A stretch of DNA of 64,000 nucleotides from Pseudomonas svalbardensis (GTDB lineage Bacteria; Pseudomonadota; Gammaproteobacteria; Pseudomonadales; Pseudomonadaceae). Position 1 is the first letter of the stretch. Each line of letters begins with the position of its first letter. Under the pieces are notes generated by a model that saw only the letters and a list, made by a program, of their open reading frames with translations, searched no databases and had not been told where the DNA came from. Below, in pieces: positions 44,424 to 53,283 of this stretch. The position numbers and the translations under genes were made by a program. The stretch covers positions 2,429,501 to 2,493,500 of the forward strand of contig NZ_CP125619.1 in the NCBI RefSeq assembly GCF_030053115.1, given 5' to 3'.

Positions 44424-44688
44424 ATGTTCAAAGTTACGCCCAACCCCCCGAATACCGGTCCGGTACCCTACGACGTCTTTCGTGATCTTGACCCCAAGAA
44501 AATGACAGAGGCGGCCGACCGCGCCCTCAGTTTCTACCTCAACCCCGGGGCGTCGAAAACGCAGATACCGCCCCCTCACCGACTTGACGGACGGCCCACG
44601 ACGCCAAACGATGCTGGTGCTGCAACGGGTCATCATGTTGGGTGAGTTAGCGGTCAATCGCGTACTGGATAACCACAAGCCTGGGTAG
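44424..44688 (+). pseudogene. DUF6124-family gene with internal deletion and frameshift
   Basis: Starts MFKVTPNPPNTGPVPYDVF, the conserved start of the DUF6124 family of Pseudomonas, and continues LDPKKMTEAADRALSFYLNP. The original frame then runs into unrelated residues and stops at 44645, while the frame shifted by one encodes the typical C-terminus (TMLVLQRVIMLGELAVNRVLD) up to a TAG at 44686-44688. The middle ~30 codons of the usual ~120-residue protein are missing. Probably inactive. Confidence 0.8.
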
Positions 44689-44701
44689 TCGCCAGGCGGG
44701 T

Positions 44702-44725
44702 AGCGAGGGCGCTTGCGCCCTCGCT
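44702..44725 (+). terminator. Hairpin after the DUF6124 pseudogene
   Basis: AGCGAGGGCG-CTTG-CGCCCTCGCT is a perfect 10-bp stem with a 4-base loop. Only a weak T tract (TGTTT) follows, so termination is likely but not certain. Confidence 0.65.
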
Positions 44726-44876
44726 GTTTAGCAGCATTCAAAGGTCGCAACCGCGACGCGCTTCCTTATTGTTTTTTGGTAATGCCACCGACGTAGAACC
44801 GCAGATGCGGGCGCGCGGCGCTCTCTGCGCTCAGGCCACGCAGTTCTGTTGCTCGTGGTCACGCTGGAAGGTCCGT

Positions 44877-45203
44877 TCAGCCCCCACGTCGCACCGGATA
44901 GCTCTTGATCACATCCAGAAACTCAATGCGACGTTCGCTGACCAGCAGCTGCGGGAGCAGCAGTTCATACGCCTGTCGATACGGCTTGCTCAGGTGACGC
45001 GTGATGAAGTCGTCCTTGCTGCAGGTCCAGGTTTCGTAGAGCACCAGGGTGTTCGGGTCGTCCTGGAGTTGGTGGACCCAGGTGTTGACGAAGTCCGGCT
45101 CGGCCGACATCTGGTGCACCACGTCCAGCAGCCGTTCTTTCATTTCGGCGAAACGTTCCGGTTTGGCCGGCAGGTAAACAATAAACGCGACTTGATCACT
45201 CAT
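44877..45203 (-). CDS. ABM-domain (antibiotic biosynthesis monooxygenase-like) protein
   Basis: A 108-residue dimeric alpha+beta barrel protein: VAFIVYLPAKPERFAEMKERLLDVV, then NTLVLYETWTCSKDDFITRHLSKPY. Proteins of this type are quinol monooxygenase-like (YgiN). ATG preceded by AAGGTGATGA. It follows the GST gene by 28 bases in the same direction, so the two were probably cotranscribed in a detoxification role. Confidence 0.85.
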   Translation of the reverse strand: MSDQVAFIVYLPAKPERFAEMKERLLDVVHQMSAEPDFVNTWVHQLQDDPNTLVLYETWTCSKDDFITRHLSKPYRQAYELLLPQLLVSERRIEFLDVIKSYPVRRGG

Positions 45204-45231
45204 TTCATCACCTTCGCACGCTGGGATTGGG

Positions 45232-45906
45232 TTACTGCGCCTGGTTCTGCGGGAACAGGTTGCGACGGGTTTCTTCGTCGAACTCTGTCTTCAGCACCAG
45301 TTTCTCTTTAAGACCGTGGGCACGTTGGGCGGCCGGACGGGCGCTGATTTCATCGAATAGGCGCTTGACGTTCGGGTACGCCGCCAGGCCGTTCTCGCCG
45401 AGGATGTACGGTGCCTAATTGGCCCAGCCCCAGAGCGCCATGTCGGCGATGCTGTAGGAGTCGCCGGCCAGGTACTGATGGTCGGCCAGTCGCTGATCGA
45501 GCACGCGGTAGTGACGTTCGACTTCTTTGAGGTAGCGGTTTTTCGCATACGCCAGGTCTTCCGGCGCGTGGTGCAGGAAATGCACCGCCTGGCCGGAAAA
45601 TGGCGACAGGCCGGTGGCGATGAACATCAGCCAGGACAGTAGCTCGGCTTGCCCGGCCACCGAGGTCGGCAGGAAGCGCTGATGTTTTTGCGCCAGGTGC
45701 AGCAGGATCGCCTGGGAGTCGAAGACGGTCGCGTCGCCATCGACCAAGGCCGGCACCTTGGCGTTCGGGTTGATCGCCAAAAAGGCCGGCAGGTGTTGCT
45801 CACCCTTGAAGGTGTCGACGCCGATCAATTCGTAGGGCGTTTGCAGTTCTTCAAGCAGCAGGGCGACTTTCATCGGGTTGGGCGAAGGGTGGAAAAAAAA
45901 CTTCAT
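45232..45906 (-). pseudogene. Glutathione S-transferase with internal amber codon
   Basis: The full frame of 224 residues is a GST: FFFHPSPNPMKVALLLEEL at the N-terminal thioredoxin fold, AKVPALVDGDATVFDSQAILLHLAQ (~48-72), and the C-terminal helical domain. Codon 164 is TAG (45415-45417) in LWGWAN-stop-APYILGENGLAAYPNVKR. The downstream part keeps frame and similarity to the end at 45232 (FPQNQAQ). A single C to T change of CAG would explain it. Truncation removes the last quarter of the protein. Recent mutation, or an assembly error. Confidence 0.85.
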
Positions 45907-45990
45907 GGTGTAGGCCTCAGTCAGTGGTTGGTTTTGAACTGAGGCTGATGTTGAAGTAAACCCGTTCGAATGACGTGCGAGCTATTTGCT

Positions 45991-46902
45991 TTACTCGTTC
46001 GAAACTATCGAACGTGTTATCGGCACTTTGGCGGTTGATCGCGACGTGGCGATGACTGCACCGGCGATAATCAGCAGCGCGGGGACGATCAGAATCGGGC
46101 TGGCATGGCTGCGCCCCACGGTGATCAGCAACAACGTGGAAATCAACGGCGCCAGGTAGGAAAGCGCCCCCAGCGTCGCCAGACTGCCGTGTTTGGTGGC
46201 GTGGTCCCAGGCAAAAAACGCCAGTCCGACCGGTCCAAGCCCGAGGACGACAATTGCGGTCCATTGGCTGAAGTCGGGCTTTACCGTGGTTTCGAACGCC
46301 AGGTGGCAGACCAGTCCGGCCACGGCGACCAAGCCGCAGATGCCGCCAATGATGCTGCTCGGTACTTCGCTGAACCGGCGGTTGATCACCGAGTAAACCG
46401 ACCAGATCAGCGCACAACCGAACGCCGCGAGATAACCGGCGATGGGCATCGCGACATCAGCATTCGGGGCACGCTGCTGCATGATGAAGGCCGTGCCGGC
46501 CAGGCCCAGCAGTGCGCCGAGCAATTGCCGTTTGTGCAGCTTTTCTCCGGCCGAGAACGCCGACAGCAACACCAGCAACAGCGGCCAAAGGTAGTTGATC
46601 AGACTGGCTTCGGCCGCCGGGGCGGCTTTGAGCGCGAAAAAGTACAGCGCGTGATAAACGAAAATTCCGACGAACCCGGTCGCCCACACGGCCCAGGGCT
46701 GGCGCCAACTGGTGAACCCGGCGAGCCCGCGTCGGCCCAGAATCACCAGGCTCGCCGCGAACGCCGCGCCGAAACCCAGTGTCAGCAGTTCAAACGGTGG
46801 AATGCCTTCGGTGAGGGTGGTCAGCAAAGCCAGGGAGGACCAGAGCACTATCGCAATCACGCCGACGGCCGTCGCGCTGTGGCTGTTTCGAAGCGGAGTC
46901 AT
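45991..46902 (-). CDS. EamA/DMT transporter (YddG-like exporter)
   Basis: A 303-residue inner-membrane protein with ten hydrophobic segments and two EamA repeats (GVIAIVLWSSLALLTTLTEGIPPFELL; GYLAAFGCALIWSVYSVINRRF). The N-terminal pattern and LKAAPAAEASLINYLWPLLLVLLSAF match the aromatic amino acid exporter YddG. Transport direction and substrate are inferred from family. Separate from neighbours by 57 and 84 bases. Confidence 0.85.
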   Translation of the reverse strand: MTPLRNSHSATAVGVIAIVLWSSLALLTTLTEGIPPFELLTLGFGAAFAASLVILGRRGLAGFTSWRQPWAVWATGFVGIFVYHALYFFALKAAPAAEASLINYLWPLLLVLLSAFSAGEKLHKRQLLGALLGLAGTAFIMQQRAPNADVAMPIAGYLAAFGCALIWSVYSVINRRFSEVPSSIIGGICGLVAVAGLVCHLAFETTVKPDFSQWTAIVVLGLGPVGLAFFAWDHATKHGSLATLGALSYLAPLISTLLLITVGRSHASPILIVPALLIIAGAVIATSRSTAKVPITRSIVSNE

Positions 46903-46959
46903 GTCTGTTCCTTCAGCGCGATGAGCGGGCGAAATCCTGGCCCGATGACATCAAGCAGC

Positions 46960-47754
46960 TTAGCGTTTGATCGCCGTACGTCCAGCGTCCGGTGCCGCGC
47001 TCACCGGTTTGGCCAACAAGCGCTTGGTCACCCCGAGCATACCCACTGACACCGCGACGCCCAGGGCGAACGCGGTCAGCCCCATGCCTGGCAAGGCCAA
47101 CGCCAACACCAGGCAAAACGCGGCGAACGAATACATCCCCGTAGCAGTGGCCCGCAACAACGCAGCGGTAAAGGCCGGACCGCGAGTTTGCTGGGAGAAC
47201 ACCGCCATCACGCTGCCCAGCACCGGGAACACCGCGAGCAGACCGCTCCAGCGTTCGCCGACGGTGCTGGCCAACAACGTGACTGCGAGGGTGAGCAGGG
47301 CGCCGGCAATCATGCGCAACAGCAATTTGTCGGACTTCGGCGCCGGGCCTGAAACGATTGGCTGTACCGAGGGAAACAGAAACGGCGCCGCCAGCAGGGC
47401 GGTTGCGGCGGCGATCACCGAGAACACGAGGGACGGGGGAATCAACGACAGCACAACGGCCGTGGTGGCCCAGACCAACAGCGAAATCACCAGCGCCCAC
47501 GGCCACTTCGCGCGTTGTGCAACCTGAGCGTAGGTCACGCAAAAGGCAATCATCGCGAACATCGCCGACAGCGCTGCCGTCGCCGATTGAGCAGCGAACT
47601 CCGGACCCTGTTCGACGGCGAGAAAGAACAGAATCGGCCCGACCACCACCGGCAACCCCGACAGCCAGCCGGCGACACTCGGTCCCCAGCGTTTACCGGC
47701 CAGGGAAATCAGCAAGAGAAATCCTGGGATGACCAGCAGTTTGAGTATCAGCAC
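46960..47754 (-). CDS. Hypothetical inner-membrane protein (264 aa)
   Basis: Eight or so hydrophobic helices ([79 protein letters not shown]). [14 protein letters not shown] and a related second half suggest two repeats of a four-helix unit, as in small-molecule exporters. No charged catalytic motif. Function not recognised. Confidence 0.75.
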   Translation of the reverse strand: MLILKLLVIPGFLLLISLAGKRWGPSVAGWLSGLPVVVGPILFFLAVEQGPEFAAQSATAALSAMFAMIAFCVTYAQVAQRAKWPWALVISLLVWATTAVVLSLIPPSLVFSVIAAATALLAAPFLFPSVQPIVSGPAPKSDKLLLRMIAGALLTLAVTLLASTVGERWSGLLAVFPVLGSVMAVFSQQTRGPAFTAALLRATATGMYSFAAFCLVLALALPGMGLTAFALGVAVSVGMLGVTKRLLAKPVSAAPDAGRTAIKR

Positions 47755-47871
47755 GCACGCACCTCCGACCTGAGTGAGGCGGCAACGTTAGCATTGCGGA
47801 CGGTTGATTGCTCTATGGATTGCTGCGTTTTGTATACAAAGTTGCTGCTACCGAGCGTGTTGGCGCGGTTG

Positions 47872-47991
47872 CACCTGGCCATCGGTATTCTTGGGGCCAC
47901 CGTGATGCCGCATAACGTGTACCTGCATGCCTCCATCGTGCAGACCCGGATGATCGGCAAGGACCTGCACAGTAAGCAGGACGCGGAGCGG
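47872..47991 (+). pseudogene. Internal fragment of an Nramp/MntH transporter gene
   Basis: In frame: [20 protein letters not shown] and [13 protein letters not shown], the helix 6 metal-binding MPH region of Nramp divalent-metal transporters. No start, no continuation; similarity ends in both directions within ~40 codons. A relic of a deleted mntH. Confidence 0.75.
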
Positions 47992-48095
47992 GGCGAACAG
48001 CGGGTTGATCTTACAGTTCGTAGCCTGAGCCTGAAGCTGTGTTGCCTGGCCGAGCCTCTTCGCGAGCAGGCTCGCTTGTATGTTTAGACTTAAGG

Positions 48096-48230
48096 GGTGC
48101 GCGGGTGGTGAAGGCGTTCAATCACCTTCAGGCGCGTTTTCTGGAAAGCGATCCGGCGGCGGAGGGCGGGCGGCGGGTGCAGTTTCCAGGCGGTCCGCTG
48201 CCGGTGCTGAATCTGGTGAAATTTGCCTGA
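48096..48230 (+). pseudogene. Fragment of an NADPH:F420-type/NAD(P)-binding oxidoreductase gene
   Basis: In frame: GARVVKAFNHLQARFLESDP (the region after the dinucleotide fold in F420-dependent NADP reductase-like proteins) runs directly into PGGPLPVLNLVKFA, a normal C-terminus of the same family. The stretch between is deleted and the N-terminal Rossmann part is absent; a partial REP (48059-48077) sits at the left break. Confidence 0.6.
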
Positions 48231-48251
48231 CTCTTCATTCCCCGCACTCGG

Positions 48252-48383
48252 CGTAGCAGCTGGCGAAGCCTGCGTTCGGCTGCGAAGCAGTCGTCAAACC
48301 TGAGCACGCGGTCTGCCTGAAACACCCTATCGTCTGATTTCACGACTGCTTCGCAGCCGAACGCAGGCTTCGCCAGCTGCTAC
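48252..48383. repeat. Large palindromic intergenic repeat (type B) pair
   Basis: GTAGCAGCTGGCGAAGCCTG and its complement flank ~50 bases. Third member of the family seen at 16032 and 17682. Confidence 0.85.
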
Positions 48384-48427
48384 AAAGTGAGCGTTGTGAC
48401 AGAAATTGGTTTCAGAGATGTGGATAG

Positions 48428-48453
48428 CCCGGTGCGACGTGAGTCGCACCGGG
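48428..48453. terminator. Hairpin downstream of atoB
   Basis: CCCGGTGCGA and TCGCACCGGG form a perfect 10-bp stem with a 6-base loop, 58 bases past the atoB stop. TGTTTT follows on the plus strand only, so it may act mainly as a 3' end stabiliser for the leftward dhc transcript. Confidence 0.5.
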
Positions 48454-48510
48454 TGTTTTGCCAGACGGCGAACGGATATTCGTGGGTCCCCGCGCCGTCT
48501 GTTGAACGCT

Positions 48511-49692
48511 TTACGCCCGTTCGATCGCCAGTGCCACGCCCTGACCACCACCGATGCACAGGGTGGCGAGGCCTTTCTTGGCGTCACGCTTGATCATCTC
48601 ATGCAGCAGAGTCACCAGTACTCGGCAACCCGACGCACCGATCGGGTGGCCCAGGGCGATGGCGCCGCCGTTGACGTTGACCTTGTTCAGGTCCCATTCC
48701 AGGTCCTTGGCCACCGCCAAAGATTGCGCAGCGAAGGCTTCGTTGGCTTCGATCAGGTCCAACTGGTCGATGGACCAGCCGGCCTTGTCCAGGCAACGAC
48801 GAGTCGCGCTGACCGGGCCGATGCCCATGATCGCCGGGTCTACGCCCGCATTGGCGTAAGCCGCGATTTTCGCCAGCACGGGCAGGCCGAGGGCCTTGGC
48901 TTTTTCCGCGCTCATCAGGATTACGGCGGCGGCACCGTCGTTCAGGGACGAGGCGTTACCGGCGGTCACCGAACCGTCCTTTTTGAAGGCGGCTTTCAGT
49001 TTGCCCAGGGAGTCGGCGGTGGTCCCGGCCCGTGGTTGTTCGTCAACCTGGAAGGCGACCGGATCGCCCTTGCGCTGAGGAATCAGGATCGGCGTGATCT
49101 CGTCGGCAAAACGCCCGGCTTCGATGGCGGCCGTGGCTTTCTGCTGCGAGGCCGCGGCGAAGGCATCTTGCTGTTCGCGGGTCAGGTTGTACTTGTCAGC
49201 CAGGTTCTCGGCGGTGATGCCCATGTGGTAATCGTTGAACGCATCCCACAGGCCGTCGCTGATCATGGTGTCGACAATCTGGGCATGACCCATGCGCAGA
49301 CCGGTGCGCGCACCGGGCATGACGTAATTGGACAGGCTCATGTTTTCCTGGCCGCCGGCAATGATCACGTCGGCATCGCCGCAGCGAATTGCCTGAGTGG
49401 CCAGATGCAGCGCTTTGAGGCCCGAGCCGCAGACCTTGTTCAGGGTCATCGCAGGCACGGTGAAGGGCAGGCCGGCCTTGATCGCGGACTGGCGCGCAGG
49501 GTTTTGCCCGGCGCCGGCGGTCAACACCTGGCCCATGATCACTTCATCGACTTCAGCTACGTCCAGACCGGTTTGCGCCAGCAACTGGCGGATCACCGCA
49601 GCGCCGAGGTCAACGGCGGAAACATTCGCCAAGGCACCCTGGAAACTGCCGATGGCGGTGCGGGTGGCGGCGACAATGACGACTTCTTGCAT
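48511..49692 (-). CDS. atoB: Acetyl-CoA acetyltransferase (thiolase) AtoB
   Basis: A 393-residue thiolase from the ATG at 49692. Acylated Cys in [15 protein letters not shown] (~88), [24 protein letters not shown] (His) and the second Cys in [13 protein letters not shown]. It cleaves acetoacetyl-CoA, the last step after dehydrocarnitine is converted by the Dhc CoA transferase and loses glycine betaine. Eleven bases downstream of dhcB. Confidence 0.93.
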   Translation of the reverse strand: MQEVVIVAATRTAIGSFQGALANVSAVDLGAAVIRQLLAQTGLDVAEVDEVIMGQVLTAGAGQNPARQSAIKAGLPFTVPAMTLNKVCGSGLKALHLATQAIRCGDADVIIAGGQENMSLSNYVMPGARTGLRMGHAQIVDTMISDGLWDAFNDYHMGITAENLADKYNLTREQQDAFAAASQQKATAAIEAGRFADEITPILIPQRKGDPVAFQVDEQPRAGTTADSLGKLKAAFKKDGSVTAGNASSLNDGAAAVILMSAEKAKALGLPVLAKIAAYANAGVDPAIMGIGPVSATRRCLDKAGWSIDQLDLIEANEAFAAQSLAVAKDLEWDLNKVNVNGGAIALGHPIGASGCRVLVTLLHEMIKRDAKKGLATLCIGGGQGVALAIERA

Positions 49693-49703
49693 GGAATGAT
49701 TCC

Positions 49704-50369
49704 TCACTGGGCAGCGAACTGCATTTCCGGAACGTGATCCGGCACGATCAGTTTACCGGCGGTCTTGGCGACAATCTCCTCGACGCTGACGCCCGGTGCG
49801 CGTTCCTTGAGAATGAACGCGCCGTTTTCGATTTCCAGGTAAGCCAGGTCGGTCAGCACACGCTTGATGCAGCCGGCACCGGTCAGCGGCAGGCTGCATT
49901 TGGACAACAGCTTGGACTCACCGTCCTTGGACGCGTGGGTCATGATAACGATGATGTTGTCTGCACCGGCCACCAGGTCCATGGCGCCGCCCATGCCCTT
50001 GACCAGTTTGCCGGGAATCATCCACGAGGCGATATTGCCTTGGACGTCTACTTCAAAGGCGCCCAGCACGGTCAGGTCGACATGACCACCGCGGATCATC
50101 GCGAAGGACTCGGCCGAGGAAAAGATCGACGCGCCGATACGTGCGGTCACGGTTTGTTTGCCGGCGTTGATCATGTCGGCATCGATGGTTTCTTCAGTAG
50201 GAAAGGGGCCCATGCCCAGCAGGCCGTTTTCCGACTGCAGCATGACTTCCATGCCTTCTGGGATGTAGTTGGCGACCAGGGTCGGAATGCCGATGCCCAG
50301 GTTCACGTAGAAGCCGTCCTGCATTTCGCGGGCGACGCGTTGAGCCATTTGTTCGCGGGAAAGTGCCAT
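49704..50369 (-). CDS. dhcB: 3-Oxoacid/dehydrocarnitine CoA-transferase subunit B
   Basis: A 221-residue class I CoA-transferase beta subunit: [37 protein letters not shown] contains the catalytic Glu (~51, in SENG). CITKRVLTDL-like [17 protein letters not shown] and [19 protein letters not shown] are typical. With DhcA it transfers CoA to 3-dehydrocarnitine or acetoacetate. Gene order dhcR-dhcA-dhcB-atoB matches the P. aeruginosa PA1998-PA2001 locus. Confidence 0.9.
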   Translation of the reverse strand: MALSREQMAQRVAREMQDGFYVNLGIGIPTLVANYIPEGMEVMLQSENGLLGMGPFPTEETIDADMINAGKQTVTARIGASIFSSAESFAMIRGGHVDLTVLGAFEVDVQGNIASWMIPGKLVKGMGGAMDLVAGADNIIVIMTHASKDGESKLLSKCSLPLTGAGCIKRVLTDLAYLEIENGAFILKERAPGVSVEEIVAKTAGKLIVPDHVPEMQFAAQ

Positions 50370-50405
50370 TGTTGTTATTCCTTCATTCGGTCCGGGGGCA
50401 GGAGA

Positions 50406-51104
50406 TCACTTACGCACGGTGCGCTGTTCGATGCGCTTCTCGAACGTGCCGCAAATGACCCGGTCGACGTAGATGCCAGGGGTGTGGATCTGCGACGGGT
50501 CCAGCTCGCCGGGTTCGACGATTTCTTCGACTTCGACCACGGTGATCTTGCCGGCAGTGGCGGCCAGCGGATTGAAGTTCTGGGCGGTGTGGCGATAGAT
50601 GACGTTGCCGAAATGGTCGGCTTTCCAGCCTTTGACGATGGCGAAGTCACCGGTGATGGATTCTTCCATCAGGTACTGGCGGCCATGGAATTCGCGGACT
50701 TCCTTGCCTTCGGCCACTGGGGTGCCAACGCCGGTGGCGGTGAAGAAAGCGGGGATGCCGGCGCCGCCTGCGCGCATTTTTTCGGCGAGGGTGCCCTGGG
50801 GGGTCAGGACGACTTCGATTTCGCCTTTCAGCAGCTGGTCTTCGAACAGTTTGTTCTCACCGACGTAGGAGGCCACCACCTTGCGGATCTGCCGGTCTTC
50901 CAGCAGCACGCCGAGGCCGAAACCGTCGACGCCGCAGTTGTTGGAGACGACGGTGAGGTCCCGGGTGCCTTTGCGCTTGATCTCGGCGATGAGGTTTTCC
51001 GGGATCCCGCACAGACCGAAGCCGCCGGCGATCACGGTCATGCCGTCTTCAAGACCTGCAAGGGCTTCCTCGTAGGAACTCACGCGCTTGTCGAAACCTG
51101 CCAT
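50406..51104 (-). CDS. dhcA: 3-Oxoacid/dehydrocarnitine CoA-transferase subunit A
   Basis: Start at [21 protein letters not shown] (51104, AGAGGTGCATAT upstream); 232 residues. Alpha-subunit motifs [22 protein letters not shown] (CoA binding) and [19 protein letters not shown]. First gene of the leftward operon; the 185-base gap to divergent dhcR holds the control region and one REP unit. Confidence 0.9.
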   Translation of the reverse strand: MAGFDKRVSSYEEALAGLEDGMTVIAGGFGLCGIPENLIAEIKRKGTRDLTVVSNNCGVDGFGLGVLLEDRQIRKVVASYVGENKLFEDQLLKGEIEVVLTPQGTLAEKMRAGGAGIPAFFTATGVGTPVAEGKEVREFHGRQYLMEESITGDFAIVKGWKADHFGNVIYRHTAQNFNPLAATAGKITVVEVEEIVEPGELDPSQIHTPGIYVDRVICGTFEKRIEQRTVRK

Positions 51105-51230
51105 ATGCACCTCTTTTATTCTTTGTGGGCGGCTGGCTAGCCGTATGGGGATGGAGTGTCTCGCCGCAGTATTCATTTGTTAAGTTGATTTTTAAGGTTG
51201 ATTGATAGATAAAACTCACCAATTAATCCT

Positions 51231-51253
51231 GTGGGAGCGAGCCTGCTCGCGAA
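51231..51253. repeat. Single REP unit in dhcA-dhcR intergenic region
   Basis: GTGGGAGCGAGCCTGCTCGC, unpaired, 37 bases before dhcR. A REP inside a divergent promoter region is less usual than at gene ends. Confidence 0.85.
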
Positions 51254-51289
51254 TGGAGCGCCTGCGCTCATTACTGGAGCAATTCGAAC

Positions 51290-52192
51290 ATGACAGTCAA
51301 GCAGATCAGGGCATTTTTGGCCGTGGCCCAGAGTTTGAGTTTTGCCGTGGCCTGCGAGCGGTTGCACCTGTCGCAATCGGCCTTGAGCCTGACCATCAAG
51401 GCGCTGGAGGAGGGGCTGGGCGGGCGGCTGTTCACCCGCAACACGCGCAACGTGGCGCTGACCGCAGAGGGAGAATCGCTGGTGCCACTGGCACGTCGCC
51501 TTATCGCTGACTGGGACAATGCCGAGGATGAGTTGCGCCAACGCTTTACCCTCCAGCGCGGGCGCGTGACGCTGGCGGCGATGCCCTCATTTGCCGGTAA
51601 CCTGCTGCCGCCGATCCTGAAAACCTTCCGCGCGCGCTATCCCAAGGTCAATGTCACGGTGAATGACGTGATCAACGAGCAGGTGCTGGAGATGGTGCGT
51701 GACCGGCAGGTTGAGCTGGGGGTGGCGTTTGAACCGACTCAGAGTTCGTCGCTGGCATTCACGCCGTTGTACATGGACCGTTTCGTTGCGGTGGTGCCAA
51801 AAGATTCTCCTTTTGCCGAACGGGAAGACATCGATTGGCAGACCCTGCTCAAGGAACCGTTCATCACCTTGCAGCGTCCGTCGACGGTTCGGGTGATGCT
51901 CGAAGAACACTTGCAGGCGCGTGGGATGAAATTGCCGGTGGAGTTTGAAAGCCATCAGTTGGCGACAGTTGGACGGATGGTGGCCAGCGGGTTGGGAGTG
52001 AGCGCGGTGCCGGCGTTGTGTGTCGGGCAGATGCTGGAACTGGGCGCGCGGTGCATTACCTTGCGCGACCCGGTGGTGGAGCGGGCGATCGGGGTGTTGA
52101 CCAAGCCAGGGATTGAGCTGTCGGCAGCGGCTCAGGCGTTGTTCGATATCCTGAAAGCCGAAAACCTGGGCCAACGAGTTTCTCTGCCCTGA
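51290..52192 (+). CDS. dhcR: LysR-type regulator of the dhc operon
   Basis: A 300-residue LTTR: N-terminal wHTH (MTVKQIRAFLAVAQSLSFAVACERLHLSQSALSLTIK is the typical pattern; key part LHLSQSALSLTIKALEE) and a LysR_substrate domain from residue ~90 (VTLAAMPSFAGNLLPPILKTF). Divergent from dhcA as in P. aeruginosa, where DhcR activates dhcAB on dehydrocarnitine. Confidence 0.88.
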   Translation: MTVKQIRAFLAVAQSLSFAVACERLHLSQSALSLTIKALEEGLGGRLFTRNTRNVALTAEGESLVPLARRLIADWDNAEDELRQRFTLQRGRVTLAAMPSFAGNLLPPILKTFRARYPKVNVTVNDVINEQVLEMVRDRQVELGVAFEPTQSSSLAFTPLYMDRFVAVVPKDSPFAEREDIDWQTLLKEPFITLQRPSTVRVMLEEHLQARGMKLPVEFESHQLATVGRMVASGLGVSAVPALCVGQMLELGARCITLRDPVVERAIGVLTKPGIELSAAAQALFDILKAENLGQRVSLP

Positions 52193-52203
52193 TCACGGTC
52201 ACC

Positions 52204-52293
52204 TGTGGGAGCGAGCCTGCTCGCGAAGAGGCCGGCACATCCGACATCAGTGTTGACTGATACTCCGCTATCGCGAGCAGGCTCGCTCCCACA
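52204..52293. repeat. REP pair (GTGGGAGCGAGCCTGCTCGCGA)
   Basis: Inverted units at 52204-52226 and 52271-52293, between the convergent dhcR and sirtuin genes. Confidence 0.9.
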
Positions 52294-52307
52294 GGGTTTT
52301 AGGTTGA

Positions 52308-53150
52308 TCAGGACGAGCGGTGCTGGGCCAGTAAGGGCAAAAGCTGCTCGCATGAAGCCTCTATTTTCAAATCAAGGAGGTCATCCGCCCGAGTCTTCCC
52401 CAAATTAATTGCAATCAACGGTTTCCCCTGATCCGCCACCGCCCGGCACAATCGAAACGCCGAATACGCCATCAACGAAGACCCGACCACGAGCAACCCC
52501 GCAGCCTTTTCGACCGCCGCCATTGCTTTGGTCGCCGTGACCTGCGCCACATTCTCGCCAAAAAACACCACGTCCGGCTTCATCCGTTCACCTGCGCAGT
52601 GCGGGCAATGCGGTACCTGAAACCGCGCCTCAAACGCCGCATCCAGCAGCGTGTCGCCATCCGGGGCTTGCACCGCATCCACGCCGGCCAGATACGGATT
52701 CTGCGCTTCCATCAGTTGCTGGATCGAATCCCGTTCGCTGCGCGTCCCGCAGTCCAGGCACAACACCCGGTGCAGGCTGCCGTGAAGTTCGATGACGTCA
52801 TGGCTGCCGGCCTGGTCGTGCAGGGTGTCGACGTTTTGAGTGATCAGCCCGCTGATCTGCTGCGAACTTTGCAAACTGGCCAAGGCCTCGTGGGCCACGT
52901 TCGGCTGGGCCTGGCGCACACGCGGCCAACCGAGCATCGCTCGCGCCCAATAGCGCCGCCGGGATTCGGGGGCGGAGAGGAATTCCTGATACATCATCGG
53001 TTGCCGCCCACGCCGCACTCCCTGGTTGTCGCGGTAGTCCGGAATGCCCGACGGAGTGCTGATGCCGGCGCCGGTCAGGACCACAAACGGCTGCTCGGCC
53101 ATTAACTGCTGAAGGTGGTCGAGTTGTTCGCGGATGAGGCTGTCGAGCAT
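52308..53150 (-). CDS. Sir2-family NAD-dependent protein deacylase
   Basis: Start at MLDSLIREQLDHLQQLM (53150); 280 residues. NAD site LTGAGISTPSGIPDYRDNQG, QNVDTLHDQAG and catalytic His in IELHGSLHRVLC; zinc Cys in CLDCGTR and CPHCAGE; VVFFGENV and VVGSSLMAYSAFRLC close the fold. Longer than CobB by an insert around the zinc module. It removes acyl groups from protein lysines. Single gene. Confidence 0.9.
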   Translation of the reverse strand: MLDSLIREQLDHLQQLMAEQPFVVLTGAGISTPSGIPDYRDNQGVRRGRQPMMYQEFLSAPESRRRYWARAMLGWPRVRQAQPNVAHEALASLQSSQQISGLITQNVDTLHDQAGSHDVIELHGSLHRVLCLDCGTRSERDSIQQLMEAQNPYLAGVDAVQAPDGDTLLDAAFEARFQVPHCPHCAGERMKPDVVFFGENVAQVTATKAMAAVEKAAGLLVVGSSLMAYSAFRLCRAVADQGKPLIAINLGKTRADDLLDLKIEASCEQLLPLLAQHRSS

Positions 53151-53205
53151 GTTCAACACTCCGGTGGACCATGAGTATTTGCAGGGTAGCATTTGCCAAT
53201 CACCC

Positions 53206-53273
53206 TGTAGGAGCACGGCTTGCCGGCGATGGCGATCTTAAGGACGCCATCGCCGGCAAGCCGTGCTCCTACA
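53206..53273. repeat. Inverted repeat (TGTAGGAGCACGGCTTGCCG type)
   Basis: TGTAGGAGCACGGCTTGCCG and its complement enclose a near-perfect ~68-base hairpin (CGCCATCGCCGGCAAGCCGT on the right arm). A different repeat class from the GTGGGAGCGAG REPs. Confidence 0.88.
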
Positions 53274-53283
53274 TGTGCGATGG

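Noticed and set aside
45415..45417. Amber codon considered as recoding (pyrrolysine or read-through)
   Set aside because: No recoding machinery is expected in Pseudomonas and no conserved structure follows; a point mutation is simpler.
49734..51140. A 468-codon frame spanning dhcB and dhcA in antisense
   Set aside because: It crosses two genes and their gap, has skewed composition and no motifs.
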